Shown: positions 20,072 to 29,975, counted from the first letter of the stretch. The stretch: DNA of 64,000 nt from RPQJ01 sp963754125 (GCA_963754125.1 CAVWEX010000001.1:620001-684000); one strand, 5' to 3'. The notes: generated from the sequence alone by a model not told the origin. Made by a program: numbers and translations.

Positions 20072-20602
20072 ATGCCACTGCGTGAGATGTTCTTTGCCGT
20101 CGCAGCCGGCCTGCTGCTGCCGCTTGGGGCCGCTGCCGAGGTGAAGCAGGCGTCGCCGGACGGCTTCTTGCTCGAGCATCGCTTTGCGATCACTGCGAAC
20201 CCCACGGTTGCCTGGGAGGTGCTGGTGCACCCGGAGCGCTACTGGCCGGACGGCCACACCTGGTCGGGTCGCGCGGCGAACATGAGCCTCACGCCCGAAG
20301 CGGGTGGCTGCTTCTGCGAGCGGTGGTCGCAGGGCAGCGCGGAGCACGGCCGCGTGATCATGGCGGTGCCCGGCAAGCTGCTGCGGTTCCGGGGCTCGCT
20401 CGGTCCGTTCCAGGACATGGCCGTCACCGGCGTGATGACCGTGGCCCTGACCCCGGCGGAGTCGGGCACCGAGGCGGTCGTCACCTATCGCGTGAACGGA
20501 ACCCCCTCGCAGCGCCTCGGCGAGATGGCCCCGGCCGTCGATTCCGTGGTGCGCCAGCAGTTCGCGGGTTTTGCCGCCCTCGCCTCGCGGCCGCGGGAGT
20601 GA
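20072..20602 (+). CDS. Exported SRPBCC-domain (START/Bet v 1-like) protein
   Basis: 176 residues with a signal peptide (...LLLPLGAAAEV) and a helix-grip SRPBCC domain. The family pattern is visible in FAITANPTVAWEVLVHPERYW, GGCFCERW and GPFQDMAVTGVMTV. A good ribosome site (GAGGGG) lies 9 nt before the ATG. SRPBCC domains bind hydrophobic ligands; the exported form is less common than the cytosolic one. It is divergent from the acyl-CoA synthetase and 43 nt upstream of the serine hydrolase, with which it may be cotranscribed. Specific function unknown. Confidence 0.75.
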   Translation: MPLREMFFAVAAGLLLPLGAAAEVKQASPDGFLLEHRFAITANPTVAWEVLVHPERYWPDGHTWSGRAANMSLTPEAGGCFCERWSQGSAEHGRVIMAVPGKLLRFRGSLGPFQDMAVTGVMTVALTPAESGTEAVVTYRVNGTPSQRLGEMAPAVDSVVRQQFAGFAALASRPRE

Positions 20603-20645
20603 TCTGCCACCATCGTCCACAGATCGTCCAGCGAAAGGGCCGACC

Positions 20646-21976
20646 ATGTTGACTGCCATGCGACTCATGCCGGCGCCGCTGCGCCGCCGGGTGCTCGATG
20701 CCGCCGAGGTTCCGTGCGATCTCGCCACGGTCACGTCGGTCGCCGTCGCGGACGAGCAGTCGCCCGGGCCGGTCGGCATGACGCGCGAGGACGTGGCGGC
20801 CATCTGGAGCGCCGTCGAGCGCCTGTACGCGACGGGCATGCATCCCGGCATCTCGATGGTGCTGCGGCGAGGCGGCCGCATCGTGCTGAAGCGCGCCATC
20901 GGCCACGCGCGCGGCAACGGTCCCGGGGACGCGGACGAAACGCCGGTGCCGATGACCCCCGACACGCCGGTGTGCATCTTCTCGGCCAGCAAGGCCATGG
21001 CGGCGATGCCGCTGCACCTGCTCTCGGAGCGCAAGGAGCTGAGCCTGCTCGACCCCGTGAGCCACTACCTGCCGGAGTTCGGCCAGAACGGCAAGCGCGA
21101 CATCACCATCTACCAGCTGCTGTGCCACAAGGCCGGCATCCCGACCGTCCCGACGGATGGCGTGGACATCGGCGAGCTGCTGCTCGATCGCCGCGAGATC
21201 CTGCGGCTCATCTGCGCGACGGCGCCCGACAAGCCCGGCCAGCACCACGCCTACCACGCGCTCACCTCGGGCTTCGTCGTGGCGGCACTGGTGGAGAAGA
21301 TCACCGGCCGCAGCTTCCGGGCGTTCTTCCGCGAGCAGATCAGCGGGCCGCTCGGGCTCGCATCGCTCGACTTCGGCGCGCGCGGCGCCGTGCTGCGCCG
21401 GGTGGCGCGCAACTACGTCTCGGGCATGCGGATTGCGCGCGTGCGAGGACCTGTACCTGCAGGCGCGCCATCGGCACCGGCCTCGCGCACGCGACCGCGC
21501 TCAGCAACGATCCGCGCTTCTACCGCGCGGTGATCCCGGCCGGCAACGTCGTGGCGACCGCCGACGACTGCTCGCGCTTCTTCCAGTGCCTGCTCGACGG
21601 CGGCACGCTCGGCGGCGTGCGCGTGTTCGAGCCGCTCACCGTGCGCCGGGCGGTGGCCGAGGTCGGCAAGCCGGAGTTCGACCGCCTGCTGCTCGTGCCG
21701 CTGCGCTATTCGGCCGGCATGATGCTCGGCGACCGTCCCTTCGGCCTCTACGGGCCCGACACCACGCAGGCCTTCGGACACCTCGGCTTCGCGAACATCT
21801 TCGTGTGGGCGGACCCCGAGCGCGACATCTCGGTCGCGCTGCTCACCACCGGGAAGCTGGTGCTCGGCCCGCACCTGACCGCACTGTGGAGGGTGCTCAG
21901 CCAGATCTCGCGCCACTGCCCGCCGCTCACGGCGCCGCAGCAGCAGGCGCGCCTGCAGACGATCGGCATGGCCTGA
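20646..21976 (+). CDS. Beta-lactamase-family serine hydrolase (two frameshifts)
   Basis: Member of the class C beta-lactamase/EstB group of serine esterases. The catalytic SxxK is in IFSASKAMAAM, and the third-motif region is probably FGHLGF. The second motif is YHA instead of the usual YxN. No clear signal peptide, so an intracellular esterase is more likely than a penicillin-binding protein. The frame shifts twice within ~30 nt (near 21443 and 21468), recovering CEDLYLQA and then AIGTGLAHATALSNDPRFYR. Corrected length is about 442 residues. Upstream of the DUF6394/potassium channel pair by 32 nt. Confidence 0.82.
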
Positions 21977-22008
21977 GAACGAATGCGCAACCCCTGGAGA
22001 TCCGCGCG

Positions 22009-22383
22009 ATGAACCTCGAGAAAGTGATCTTCGGCTTCTTCATCGTTCTCGCCGCGACGCTCAACCTGGGCTTCGTTTACGGCGACCCGGCCAATCCCGA
22101 ACACCACCACTTGTGGGAATTCTTCGCCGCCTTCGTCGTGAACGTGATCGCCACCGCGCTCAAGTTCGGCGACCGGACGCAGATCGGCGCGATTCACCTC
22201 GCCACGAGCCTCGTCGCCGTGCTGCAGCTCGCCGCCGCGGCGCTGGTGTGGTTCTTCGCCCCGGCCGGTCCGCTGCCCGAGGGCACGATCGTCAGCATCG
22301 TCTCGCTGTCGGCGGGCGCGCTGCTCGCGAACCTCGTCTCGATCGTCATCCTGATCGTCGAGACCACCATGATGCGGAGGTGA
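22009..22383 (+). CDS. DUF6394-like small membrane protein linked to a potassium channel
   Basis: 124 residues with four hydrophobic segments: VIFGFFIVLAATLNLGFVYG, FFAAFVVNVIATALKF, SLVAVLQLAAAALVWFFA and SLSAGALLANLVSIVILIVE. The polar stretch DPANPEHHHLWEFFAA is characteristic. It resembles the proteins named DUF6394, which I recall next to TrkA-type potassium channels; the DUF number is from memory. The stop is one base before the channel gene's GTG, so the two are almost certainly cotranscribed and may work together. A GGAG lies ~11 nt before the ATG. No enzymatic motif. Confidence 0.75.
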   Translation: MNLEKVIFGFFIVLAATLNLGFVYGDPANPEHHHLWEFFAAFVVNVIATALKFGDRTQIGAIHLATSLVAVLQLAAAALVWFFAPAGPLPEGTIVSIVSLSAGALLANLVSIVILIVETTMMRR

Positions 22384-22384
22384 G

Positions 22385-24103
22385 GTGAACAGCACGCTGC
22401 TGCTCACGCTGCGGCGCCTGCGTGCGCCGATCATCCTGCTGATCGTGGTGTTCGCGGTCGGGATGGTGGGACTGGTGCTGATCCCGGGCGTGGACGAGCA
22501 CGGCGAGCCCTGGCACATGACCATGTTCCAGGCCTTCTACTTCACGAGCTACACCGCGAGCACCATCGGCTTCGGCGAGATCCCCCGGGAGTTCACCGAC
22601 CGCCAGCGGCTGTGGGTCACGCTCATCATCTACGCCTCGGTGATCGGCTGGGCCTACCTGGTGACGAACCTGCTGTCGCTGGGGCGCGACCAGGCCGTGC
22701 GCAAGGCGCTCATCGACGGCCGGTTCCGCCGGCGCGTGGATGCACTGGTCGAGCCGTTCTATCTCATCTGCGGCTTCGGTGAGACCGGCCAGCTCATCGC
22801 CCGCGCGCTCGACCTGCGCGGCCGGCGCTTCGTCGTCGTGGAGATCGACGAGGCCCGTGCGCAGGAAGTGGACCTGATGGACTTCCACCAGGCGCCACTC
22901 GCGCTCGCCGCGGATGCGCGGTTGCCGGACACCCTCGCCGCGGCCGGGTTGCGCCGGGACCAGTGCCGCGGCGTGCTGGCGCTCACCAACGACGACCAGG
23001 CCAACCTCGCCGTGGCGATGACCGTGCGGCTGCTCGAGCCGAACGTACCCGTGCTCGCGCGGGCGATGAGCCGGGAGACGGCGGCCAACATGGCCTCGTT
23101 CGGCACCCACCACATCATCAATCCGTTCGCCCGCTTCGGCGAGCAACTCGCGCTCGCGATCTCGGCCCCGGCCAGCTATCGGCTGGTCTCGTGGCTCACC
23201 GGGCTGCCGGGCACCCGGCTCAATCCCGAGAATGCGCCCCCGCGCGGTGCGTGGGTGGTGTGCGGCTACGGTCGCTTCGGCCGCGAGGTCGTGCAGGCGT
23301 TCCATGCCCAGGGCCTCGAGGTGACGATCATCGACCCCAACGTGCCGGACGATCCCGCGGTGCCGAGCGTGCGCGGCCTCGGCACCGAGGCCGAACCGCT
23401 CGCGGCCGCCGGCATCCACACGGCGGTGGGCATCGTCGCCGGCACGGACGACGACGTGAACAACCTCTCGATCGTGGTGACCGCGCGGGAACTCAACCCG
23501 CACCTCTACACCATCGTGCGGCAGAACCTGCACGCGAACCGCGCGCTGTTCGACGCCTTCGACGCCGACGTGACCATGGTCTCGAGCGAGCTGATCGCGA
23601 GCGAGTGCCTGGCGGTGGTGCGCACGCCGCTGCTGGCGCCGTTCCTCGATGTGGCGCGCCATCGCGACGCCGACTGGGCCCACGCGCTGATCGCACGCCT
23701 CCAGGCCGCTTGCGGCGAACCCGCGCCCGCGATCTGGAGCGTGACGCTCAACCTCGCCGACGCGCCGGCCATCTACTACCTGCTGATGGACCACGGCCAC
23801 GCGACGGTTGGCGACCTGCTGCGCCAGCCCGCCAATCGCGACGAGCCGCTCGCCTGCGTGCCGCTGTTCCTCAGGCGCACGGACGAGTCCGTGGTGCTGC
23901 CCGACGACGGCTTCGCACTGCAGCCGGGGGACCAGTTGCTGTTCGCGGGACGCAATTGGGCGCGCGAGCAACAGCAGTCACTGCTGCGCAGCGACAAGGT
24001 CCGCGACTACGTCCTCACGGGCCGCGACCCGCCGGTGGGCTGGATCTGGCGGCAGCTGCAGCGCCCTCGATCCACTCGTCCACCAGCCGCTCGAGCACGG
24101 TGA
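22385..24103 (+). CDS. Potassium channel protein with ion-channel pore and two RCK/TrkA-N domains
   Basis: 572 residues. Two membrane helices flank a pore loop whose filter reads TASTIGFGEI (TxGFGE form). Then come two regulator-of-K-conductance domains with Rossmann motifs LICGFGETGQLIA and VVCGYGRFGREVV and dinucleotide-binding acidic residues (VVEIDEARAQ; TIIDPNVPDD). A C-terminal TrkA-C-like segment is seen around LRRTDESVVLPDDGFALQPGD. The GTG start follows a strong GGAGG. The last ~90 bases overlap the convergent DUF885 gene, and one of the two tails may be frameshifted. With the kdp operon this gives two potassium systems in the window. Confidence 0.9.
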   Translation: MNSTLLLTLRRLRAPIILLIVVFAVGMVGLVLIPGVDEHGEPWHMTMFQAFYFTSYTASTIGFGEIPREFTDRQRLWVTLIIYASVIGWAYLVTNLLSLGRDQAVRKALIDGRFRRRVDALVEPFYLICGFGETGQLIARALDLRGRRFVVVEIDEARAQEVDLMDFHQAPLALAADARLPDTLAAAGLRRDQCRGVLALTNDDQANLAVAMTVRLLEPNVPVLARAMSRETAANMASFGTHHIINPFARFGEQLALAISAPASYRLVSWLTGLPGTRLNPENAPPRGAWVVCGYGRFGREVVQAFHAQGLEVTIIDPNVPDDPAVPSVRGLGTEAEPLAAAGIHTAVGIVAGTDDDVNNLSIVVTARELNPHLYTIVRQNLHANRALFDAFDADVTMVSSELIASECLAVVRTPLLAPFLDVARHRDADWAHALIARLQAACGEPAPAIWSVTLNLADAPAIYYLLMDHGHATVGDLLRQPANRDEPLACVPLFLRRTDESVVLPDDGFALQPGDQLLFAGRNWAREQQQSLLRSDKVRDYVLTGRDPPVGWIWRQLQRPRSTRPPAARAR

Positions 24104-25886
24104 GCGGCACGGCGCCGCTCTCCAGCACGACGGTGTGGAAGTCCTTGAGGTTGAACGCCTCGCCGAGCACGGCGCGGGCCTTCTCGCGCAGCTCGAGGAT
24201 CTTGAGCTGGCCGACCTTGTAGGCCGTGGCCTGACCGGGCAGCGCCATGTAGCGCTCGATCTCGGAGGTCACCTCGCTCTCGCCGAGGCCGCTGGTGCCC
24301 ACCATGTACTCGATCGCCTGCTCACGCGACCAGCCCTTGGCGTGCAGGCCCGTGTCCACGACGAGGCGCACCGCGCGGAACATCTCCGCCTGCAGGCGCC
24401 CGAGGTCGCCGAACGGATCGTCGGCATACAGGCCGATCTCGGCCGCGAGGCGCTCGGCGTAGAGCGCCCAGCCCTCGCTGTACGCGGTGTAGATGGGTTG
24501 CTGGCGGATCAGCGGCAGGCCCTTGAGTCCGTGCGCGGTGGCGATCTGGAAGTGATGGCCCGGGAATGCCCTCGTGGTAGGCCAGCGTCTTCATGCCCCA
24601 GGTCGGGCATCTCGGACGTGTCGCGCAGGTTGGCGTAGAAGGTGCCCGGGCGCGAACCGTCCATCGCCGCCGGGTTGTAGTACGCGCCGGCCGAGCCCTT
24701 CTCCGCCGAGGCCGGGAATGCGCTCGACCTCGAGCTGTCCCGGCGGGATGGTCCGGAAATACTCCGGCATGCGCGCCGCCATGTCGTCGAGGATCTCGCG
24801 GTAGCGGGCCAGCATCTGCTCGCGCCCCTCGTCCGTGTTGGGCAGCAGGAAGCGCGGGTCCTTGCGCAGCGCGGCCATCCGCTCGGCGACCGTACCCTCC
24901 TCCAGGCCCTGGCTGCGCAGCAGCGCATCCATCTCGGCGTCGATGCGCGCCACCTCGGCGAGGCCGAGCGCGTGCACCTGCTCGGGCGTGTAGTCGGTGG
25001 TCGTGAACTGCTCGAGCATGGCCTGGTAGAAAGCCGCACCCTCGGGCAGTCGCCCGACGCCGTCCGCCGTGCCCTCCGCCTTCGGCCGCTCCGCGATCAG
25101 CGCCGCGCGCATGCGCTCGAAGGCCGGGTACACGCTCGTCTTCACCGCCTCGATCGCCTCGGCGCGCAGTGCCGCCTGCTTCGCCTCGTCGAGTCCCTTG
25201 GCCTTGGCCATGCGCTCGACGAACGTCGTGACGAAGGGGCTCTCCTCCGGCGCCGGCGCGATCGTGTCCTCGATCACCACCAGCGACTTCTCGAGCAGCG
25301 ACGACGGCAGCACCACGCCCGCGGCGGACTGGCGCTGCATCTCGGCGGTGAGCCCGTCGAGCTTTTCGTCCATGGCCTTGAGGCGCGAAATGTAGTTGCG
25401 CGCCATCTTCTCGTTCTTCACCACGTGGGTGGTCTGCATGAAGCTCGCAAGCTGCACCTGCGTGCCGAACATCGGGCTGATCGGGTACAGGCCTTCCGAG
25501 GAGAGCCAGTCGAACTCGTGGAATTTCGCCTGCCTGCCGTAGAAGTCGAGCAGGATGTCGTAGGTGACCTGCTCCTGAGGCTCGAGCTTCGCGCGGTCGA
25601 AGCGCTGCACCTCGGCGAGCGCCTTCTGGCCGAACTGGTAGTCCGCCTCGCGCTTCTCCGGCCCGACCGGCGCGAGCTTGCCGGAGTGCCGGTCGAGCGG
25701 CGTGCCGTCCACGGCGCCGATCATGCTGAAGAGCTCGGGGTTGCGGACCAGGAAGAAGAACGCCTGCCGGTTCGCCAGCTGGTTGAGCGTGAACGGATCG
25801 CCCCAGACGATGCGGTAGCCGGCCCAGGCGCCGACCAGCAGCAGCACCAGCAACGACCAGCCGAGGATCTTGAGGAACTTCTTCAT
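24015..25886 (-). CDS. DUF885 family metalloprotein, membrane-anchored (three frameshifts)
   Basis: DUF885 proteins are predicted zinc peptidases. The N-terminal helix FLKILGWSLLVLLLVGAWAG anchors or exports the protein. After a long helical region the conserved core appears: AYYNPAAMDGSRPGTFYANL, the metal motif YHEGIPGHHFQ, EGWALYAERL and LPGQATAYKVGQLKI. The frame changes near 24717, 24597 and 24560, each by one extra base; the last two are 37 nt apart. Corrected length is about 620 residues, typical of the family. A second DUF885 gene lies at the right edge of the window. Substrate unknown. Confidence 0.86.
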
Positions 25887-26007
25887 GGGGTGACCCGCCG
25901 CAAAGGGAGCGCGGAGGCTATACACGTCACTGGACAGGGGCAAGACCGGGAAGGAGGGCCTGGCACCCAGCGACGCCGTCGGAATCTCTTACAGATTCGG
26001 GGCATCC

Positions 26008-26025
26008 GTGGTCCGGACGGACCAC
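26008..26025. promoter_or_regulatory. Inverted repeat upstream of the PEP-CTERM gene (possible activator site)
   Basis: GTGGTCCG-GA-CGGACCAC is a perfect inverted repeat with 8-bp arms. It is centred ~42 bp upstream of the sigma-54-like -24 element, about -68 relative to the expected start. A second inverted repeat (GAATCT-cttac-AGATTC, 25982-25998) lies just upstream. The position suits a bacterial enhancer-binding protein, but this is inferred from symmetry and spacing only. Confidence 0.45.
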
Positions 26026-26057
26026 TAAGCCATTGATCAGCTTGAGACGCCGTTCGC

Positions 26058-26073
26058 TGGCGCGATTCTTGCT
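26058..26073 (+). promoter_or_regulatory. Sigma-54 (RpoN) type promoter for the PEP-CTERM gene
   Basis: TGGCGCGATTCTTGCT matches the -24/-12 consensus TGGCACG-N4-TTGCW with one mismatch and the exact N4 spacing. It ends 38 bp before the ATG of the PEP-CTERM gene, leaving a ~27-nt leader that contains the ribosome site GGAGG. Inverted repeats upstream could bind the required activator. PEP-CTERM genes in some floc-forming proteobacteria are known to depend on RpoN and the PrsK/PrsR system. Confidence 0.62.
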
Positions 26074-26111
26074 TGAAGGGTCGTCCAACAAGAACACACG
26101 TGGAGGACAAC

Positions 26112-26738
26112 ATGAAAACAAGGCTGCTGGGACTGCTGGCTGTCGGCCTGCTGTCTATCACCGGTGCCTCGTTCGCAACGACGATCGTCGATACCGGCCC
26201 CGCAGTGCCGGCAAACGCGGATGACGTGACCGTCAGTGGTCATCGCGCGGGGCAATTCGTGCTCGGCAGCCCGACGACAATCACCTCCGTCGAACGGTGG
26301 ACCGCAGTGACGACCGGCGGAGACGCGTTCTTTGGGATCTATACCGACGCAGCGGGACTCCCGGGCAGCCCGATCGAAGGCCTGTTTGCGGCGCTCTCGG
26401 TGGCGGAAGGCGGGAACGCGTGGGTCGGGGTCTCGGGGCTCAACTGGGAACTGTCGCCTGGAACCTACTGGCTGAGATTCAGCAGCTGGTTCGGCGGTGA
26501 CCTCGGCCCTGCCGGTTTCGCCGCTCCCTTCTGCGCTGTGGGCGATACCGCCTGTCTTCCTGCGGCGCTCGCGCTCGAGGCCGGTCTGGATGCCTTCGAT
26601 CCAGAAGCCTGGGGCTCCCGGGGTGCACGCACCGGCTGGCGAATCAGCGGCACCACCGTCCCCGAACCCGGCTCACTTGCACTGCTCGCCCTCGGCCTCG
26701 TGGGTCTGGGCCTGCATCGACGACTCGGGATCAAATAA
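26112..26738 (+). CDS. PEP-CTERM sorting domain protein
   Basis: 208 residues. It has a signal peptide (LLGLLAVGLLSITGASFA), then a beta-sandwich ectodomain (TSVERWTAVTTGGDAFFGIY, GTYWLRFSSWF) with two cysteines, and the C-terminal sorting tail VPEPGSLALLALGLVGLGL followed by basic HRRL. The tail directs processing by exosortase and attachment to or release from the surface, usually in exopolysaccharide-producing bacteria. No exosortase gene is in the window. GTGGAGGACAAC gives a strong ribosome site. The gene is monocistronic, between a sigma-54-like promoter and a hairpin terminator. Confidence 0.93.
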   Translation: MKTRLLGLLAVGLLSITGASFATTIVDTGPAVPANADDVTVSGHRAGQFVLGSPTTITSVERWTAVTTGGDAFFGIYTDAAGLPGSPIEGLFAALSVAEGGNAWVGVSGLNWELSPGTYWLRFSSWFGGDLGPAGFAAPFCAVGDTACLPAALALEAGLDAFDPEAWGSRGARTGWRISGTTVPEPGSLALLALGLVGLGLHRRLGIK

Positions 26739-26754
26739 GCGATCAGTTCAATTT

Positions 26755-26790
26755 CACAAGTAGCCCGGCGCGAATGCCGGGCCACTTGTG
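26755..26790. terminator. Hairpin terminator between convergent genes
   Basis: CACAAGTaGCCCGGC-gcgaat-GCCGGGCcACTTGTG forms a stem of 14 pairs interrupted by one A/C mismatch, with a 6-nt loop. It sits 16 bp after the PEP-CTERM stop and 7 bp before the stop of the convergent glycosyltransferase gene, so it can serve both. The T-tract is poor (TCTCTGATCATTT). Confidence 0.75.
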
Positions 26791-26797
26791 TCTCTGA

Positions 26798-27854
26798 TCA
26801 TTTGAGCGTCGACTCCCGTGCCCGCTTCGCCGCCTCGTATTCCCGCAACGCCTCGGCCGCCGCGTCCTGCATGCCGAGGGCCTGGTACGTCCAGCGCAGC
26901 ACGTCATAGGGCCCTTCATACAGCGCCGGCAGGTGACGAAAGCCCACCCGCGCAAAGGCCGCACCCGCTCCTTCGTACAAGCCATTGACCATCGCCATGT
27001 TCGACCATGCGATCGCGTCCTCGTAGCGCTTCGCCTTGAGGGCAGCGTAGCCCGCGAGCCACGCGCACTCGCTCGTGGCCGGGCGGATCGCAAGGCCCCG
27101 CGCGCAGAGCTCGATGGCCTCGTTCCAATGCTCGAGCTTGCAGCAGCACTCGGCCGCGCGGTAGCAGGCCCAGGCACCTTCCTCCGGCCAGCCGCCGAGC
27201 GCGGCGCAGGCCTCGTAGGCGTCGATCGCAGCCGCGAACTGGCCGAGGTCGTGGTGCGTGGCGCCGAGGTAGTAGTGCCAGCGCGGTTCCTTCGAGTGTT
27301 GCTTCACATGCCGGCGCAGGATGCCGACGTCGCGCTCGAGCTTGCGTCGCAGCGCCGCCTCGTCCTTCGGCAGTTCGCGGAAGCGCACGCCCTCGAGCAC
27401 TGCGGACTCCCCGGGACGCTGCCCGGCCAGCGACTCGTGGGTTGGACCCGACCAGCGCTCCGTGGCGGGCAGGCGGAGGATGCGCTCCTTCGCGTAGCTG
27501 CCGTCCTCGGCACGGACGTGCAGCACCCGTGCCGTGGCTCGCGGCCAGCGCCGCCCGCAGGTCGAATCCCGGGTCGAACAGCAGCCGCTCGTCGGTGTCC
27601 ACCGTGACAGCCCACTGCCCGCCCGCCTCGGTCGCGGCGTCGAGCGCGAAGTTGCGCGCCGCGGCGAAGTCGTCGCGCCAGGGAAACTCCCGCACCAGCA
27701 GCTTCCCGCCCGCCACTCGGCGCGCCACCTCGAGCGTGTCGTCGCGGGCGCCGGTGTCGATCACGAGGCAGCGGTCCACGTGGGCGACGACCGAGGCGAG
27801 CGCGTCGCCGATCAGCCCCGCGCTGCTCGCGGTCAGTGTCGTCGAGAGGATCAT
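26798..27854 (-). CDS. Family 2 glycosyltransferase with C-terminal TPR region (one frameshift)
   Basis: The N-terminal GT-A domain begins MILSTTLTASSAGLIGDAL and has the acidic motifs CLVIDTGARDDT and VTVDTDERL (DxD-like), plus WRDDFAAARNFAL, typical of SPBc2/TPR-type family 2 transferases. After a one-base break near 27530 it continues VLHVRAEDGSYAKERILRL. Tetratricopeptide-like helices follow (WHYYLGATHHDLGQFAAAID, WNEAIELCARGLAIRP, RYEDAIAWSNMAM). Corrected length is about 351 residues. Acceptor unknown; a role in surface glycan synthesis is plausible next to the PEP-CTERM gene but not shown. Confidence 0.82.
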
Positions 27855-27942
27855 GGTGAGGCGGTAGTTATCCGCCTGCCGGCTCCCTCGTCAAGCCGCG
27901 GGCTGCTACGCTCGTCGCCACCCGCCGCTCCGGAGACCGCGC

Positions 27943-28371
27943 ATGCCGACGACCGCCGAGTTCCTCACGCCCGTCCTGGCGCTCGTGTGCTGGACGCTCG
28001 TGATGTGGGCGTGGATGTACGCGACCCGCATCCCGGCCATGAAGCAGGCCGGCATCGACCCGCAGGAAGCGGCCTACCCCGGCACGTGGTCGCACCGCCT
28101 GCGACCCGGCGTGCGCTCGGTGGCGGACAACTACAACCACCTGCACGAGCAGCCGACGATCTTCTACGCGCTGATGTTCTTCGCCGCGATGACGGGAGGC
28201 GCGGACTCCACCGCGCTCGGGCTCGCCTGGGCCTACGTGGTCCTGCGCGTGCTGCACTCGCTGGTGCAGGCGACGATCAACCGCGTGATCGTGCGCTTCG
28301 GCATCTTCGCGATCGCCACACTGGTGCTGGTAGCCTTCACCGTTCGCGAGGTGCTGCGGATCCTCGCCTGA
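27943..28371 (+). CDS. MAPEG family membrane protein
   Basis: 142 residues, four hydrophobic helices. The family motif appears as RSVADNYNHLHEQPTIFYALMF (shown in part: NYNHLHEQPTIFYAL), followed by LAWAYVVLRVLHSLVQATIN, which matches the E-P-x-L-x2-A and R-x2-H-S-x2-H/Q pattern of membrane-associated eicosanoid/glutathione enzymes. Bacterial members are of unknown physiological function; glutathione-dependent detoxification is possible. It stands alone between convergent and divergent neighbours. A GC-rich perfect inverted repeat (28380-28394) follows its stop. Confidence 0.85.
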   Translation: MPTTAEFLTPVLALVCWTLVMWAWMYATRIPAMKQAGIDPQEAAYPGTWSHRLRPGVRSVADNYNHLHEQPTIFYALMFFAAMTGGADSTALGLAWAYVVLRVLHSLVQATINRVIVRFGIFAIATLVLVAFTVREVLRILA

Positions 28372-28379
28372 GTCGCGCC

Positions 28380-28394
28380 GCGCGCCAGGCGCGC
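28380..28394. terminator. GC-rich inverted repeat between MAPEG and nadB stops
   Basis: GCGCGCC-A-GGCGCGC lies in the 33-bp gap between two convergent stop codons. It could form a short hairpin terminating either gene, but the loop is tight and there is no T-tract. Confidence 0.3.
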
Positions 28395-28404
28395 GCCGTC
28401 CGCA

Positions 28405-29975
28405 TCACTCGCGGTAGTGGGCGCCGCGGCTGTCGGAGTTCTCCCAGGCCGCCAGCGTGACGATCAGCGCCACCCGCACGGCGTTGCGCAGGCCGATCAG
28501 CTCGTCGGTCATCGCGGCGGCGCGGTAGAAGCGCTCGATCTCGACCTCGAGGTTGCGCAGGTCCTGGATGGCGCGCGCGAGCCGCGGCGTGGTGCGCACC
28601 AGCCCCACGTAGTTCCACATGATGTGCTTGATCGAGCTCATGTCCTGCGCGACCAGCGCCGGGTCGGGCACTTCGCGTCCCGTGGGCTGCCAGGGCGGGA
28701 TGTCGTCGTAGCGAGCCCCGTCGTGCGTGCGCAGTTCCGCCGCGATGTGCTGCGCCGAGCGATGGCCCCACACCAGCCCTTCGAGCAGCGAGGTGCTCGC
28801 GAGCCGGTTCGCCCCGTGCAGTCCGGTGCAGGAGACCTCGCCGACCGCGTAGAGCCGCTCGATGGTGCTGCGGCCGTGCTCGTCCACCCACACGCCGCCG
28901 CAGGAATAGTGCGCGGCCGGCACCACCGGCAGCAGGTCGCGCGTGATGTCGATGCCGTACTCGAGGCAGCCGCGTGACCATGCCGGGGAACTCGCTGCGG
29001 ATGCGCTCGGCGGGGATGTACGAGCGCAGGTCGAGGTACACGTTCGACACGCCGCGCTTCAGGATCTCGGAGTGGATGCTGCGCGCCACCACGTCGCGCG
29101 GCGCGAGGTCCTTCCACTCCGGGTCGTAGCGCTCCATGAACGGCGTGCCGTGCTCGTCCACGAGCCGTGCGCCCGCGCCGCGCACCGCCTCGGTGATCAG
29201 GAAGCACGGCGCGTTGCGGTGGTAGAAGGCGGTCGGGTGGAACTGCACGTACTCGGTGTTGATCACGCGGGCGCCGGCGCGGTAGGCCATGGCGAGGCCG
29301 TCGCCGCGCGAGCCCACCGGGTTGGTGGTGCGCAGGTAGATCTGCCCGAGCCCGCCGGTGGCGAGGATGGTGGTGCGGGCGAAGCAGCGGATGATCTCGC
29401 CCGTCGCCTGGTCGAGCACGTAGGCGCCGACGCAGGACAGCGGGTCGTAGATGGCGCGGCGGTCGCGGCCGTGGTGGGCCGGCGTGAGCAGGTCCACGGC
29501 GGTGTGCGCGGTGAGGAAGCGCACGCGCGGATGCCGGGCGAGCGCGGCGATCAGCGCGTCCTCGATGGCCCGGCCCGTGGCGTCCGTGGCGTGCAGGATG
29601 CGCGGCAGCGAGTGCCCGCCCTCGCGGCCGAGCGCGAGGCGGCCGTCGGGCCGGCGGTCGAAGGGCACGTTCAGCCGGTCGAGCAGGATGGACTGCACCA
29701 GCCCGGGACCGCTCTCCGCGAGCAGCGCGACGGCCTGCTCGTGGCACAGGCCGTCGCCGGCGTGGGTGATGTCCTTCGCGAGCAGCTCGGGCGAGTCGCC
29801 CTCGCCCTCGAAGATGATCCCGCCCTGCGCCCAGTAGGTGTTCGACTCCTCGGCCCGGTCGGCGCGGGTGACGATCACGCACCTCGAGCCCGGCCTCGGC
29901 GAGCTCGAGCGCGGCCGTGCCGCCGGCGATGCCGCAGCCGAGGACCAGGACGTCGGTGTGGATCGGTTCGCTCAA
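28405..29975 (-). CDS. nadB: L-aspartate oxidase NadB (two frameshifts)
   Basis: First enzyme of de novo NAD synthesis: FAD-dependent oxidation of aspartate to iminoaspartate. The FAD motif is VLVLGCGIAGGTAALELAEAG. Later motifs are SNTYWAQGGI, the substrate-loop region RFLTAHTAVDL, VNTEYVQFHPTAFYH, AAHYSCGGVWVDEHGR and GEVSCTGLHGANRLASTSLLE. Frame breaks near 29880 and 28975, each one extra base. Corrected length is about 522 residues, normal. The start overlaps the nadA stop (ATGA), so NadA and NadB are cotranslated, which fits channelling of unstable iminoaspartate. Confidence 0.95.
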
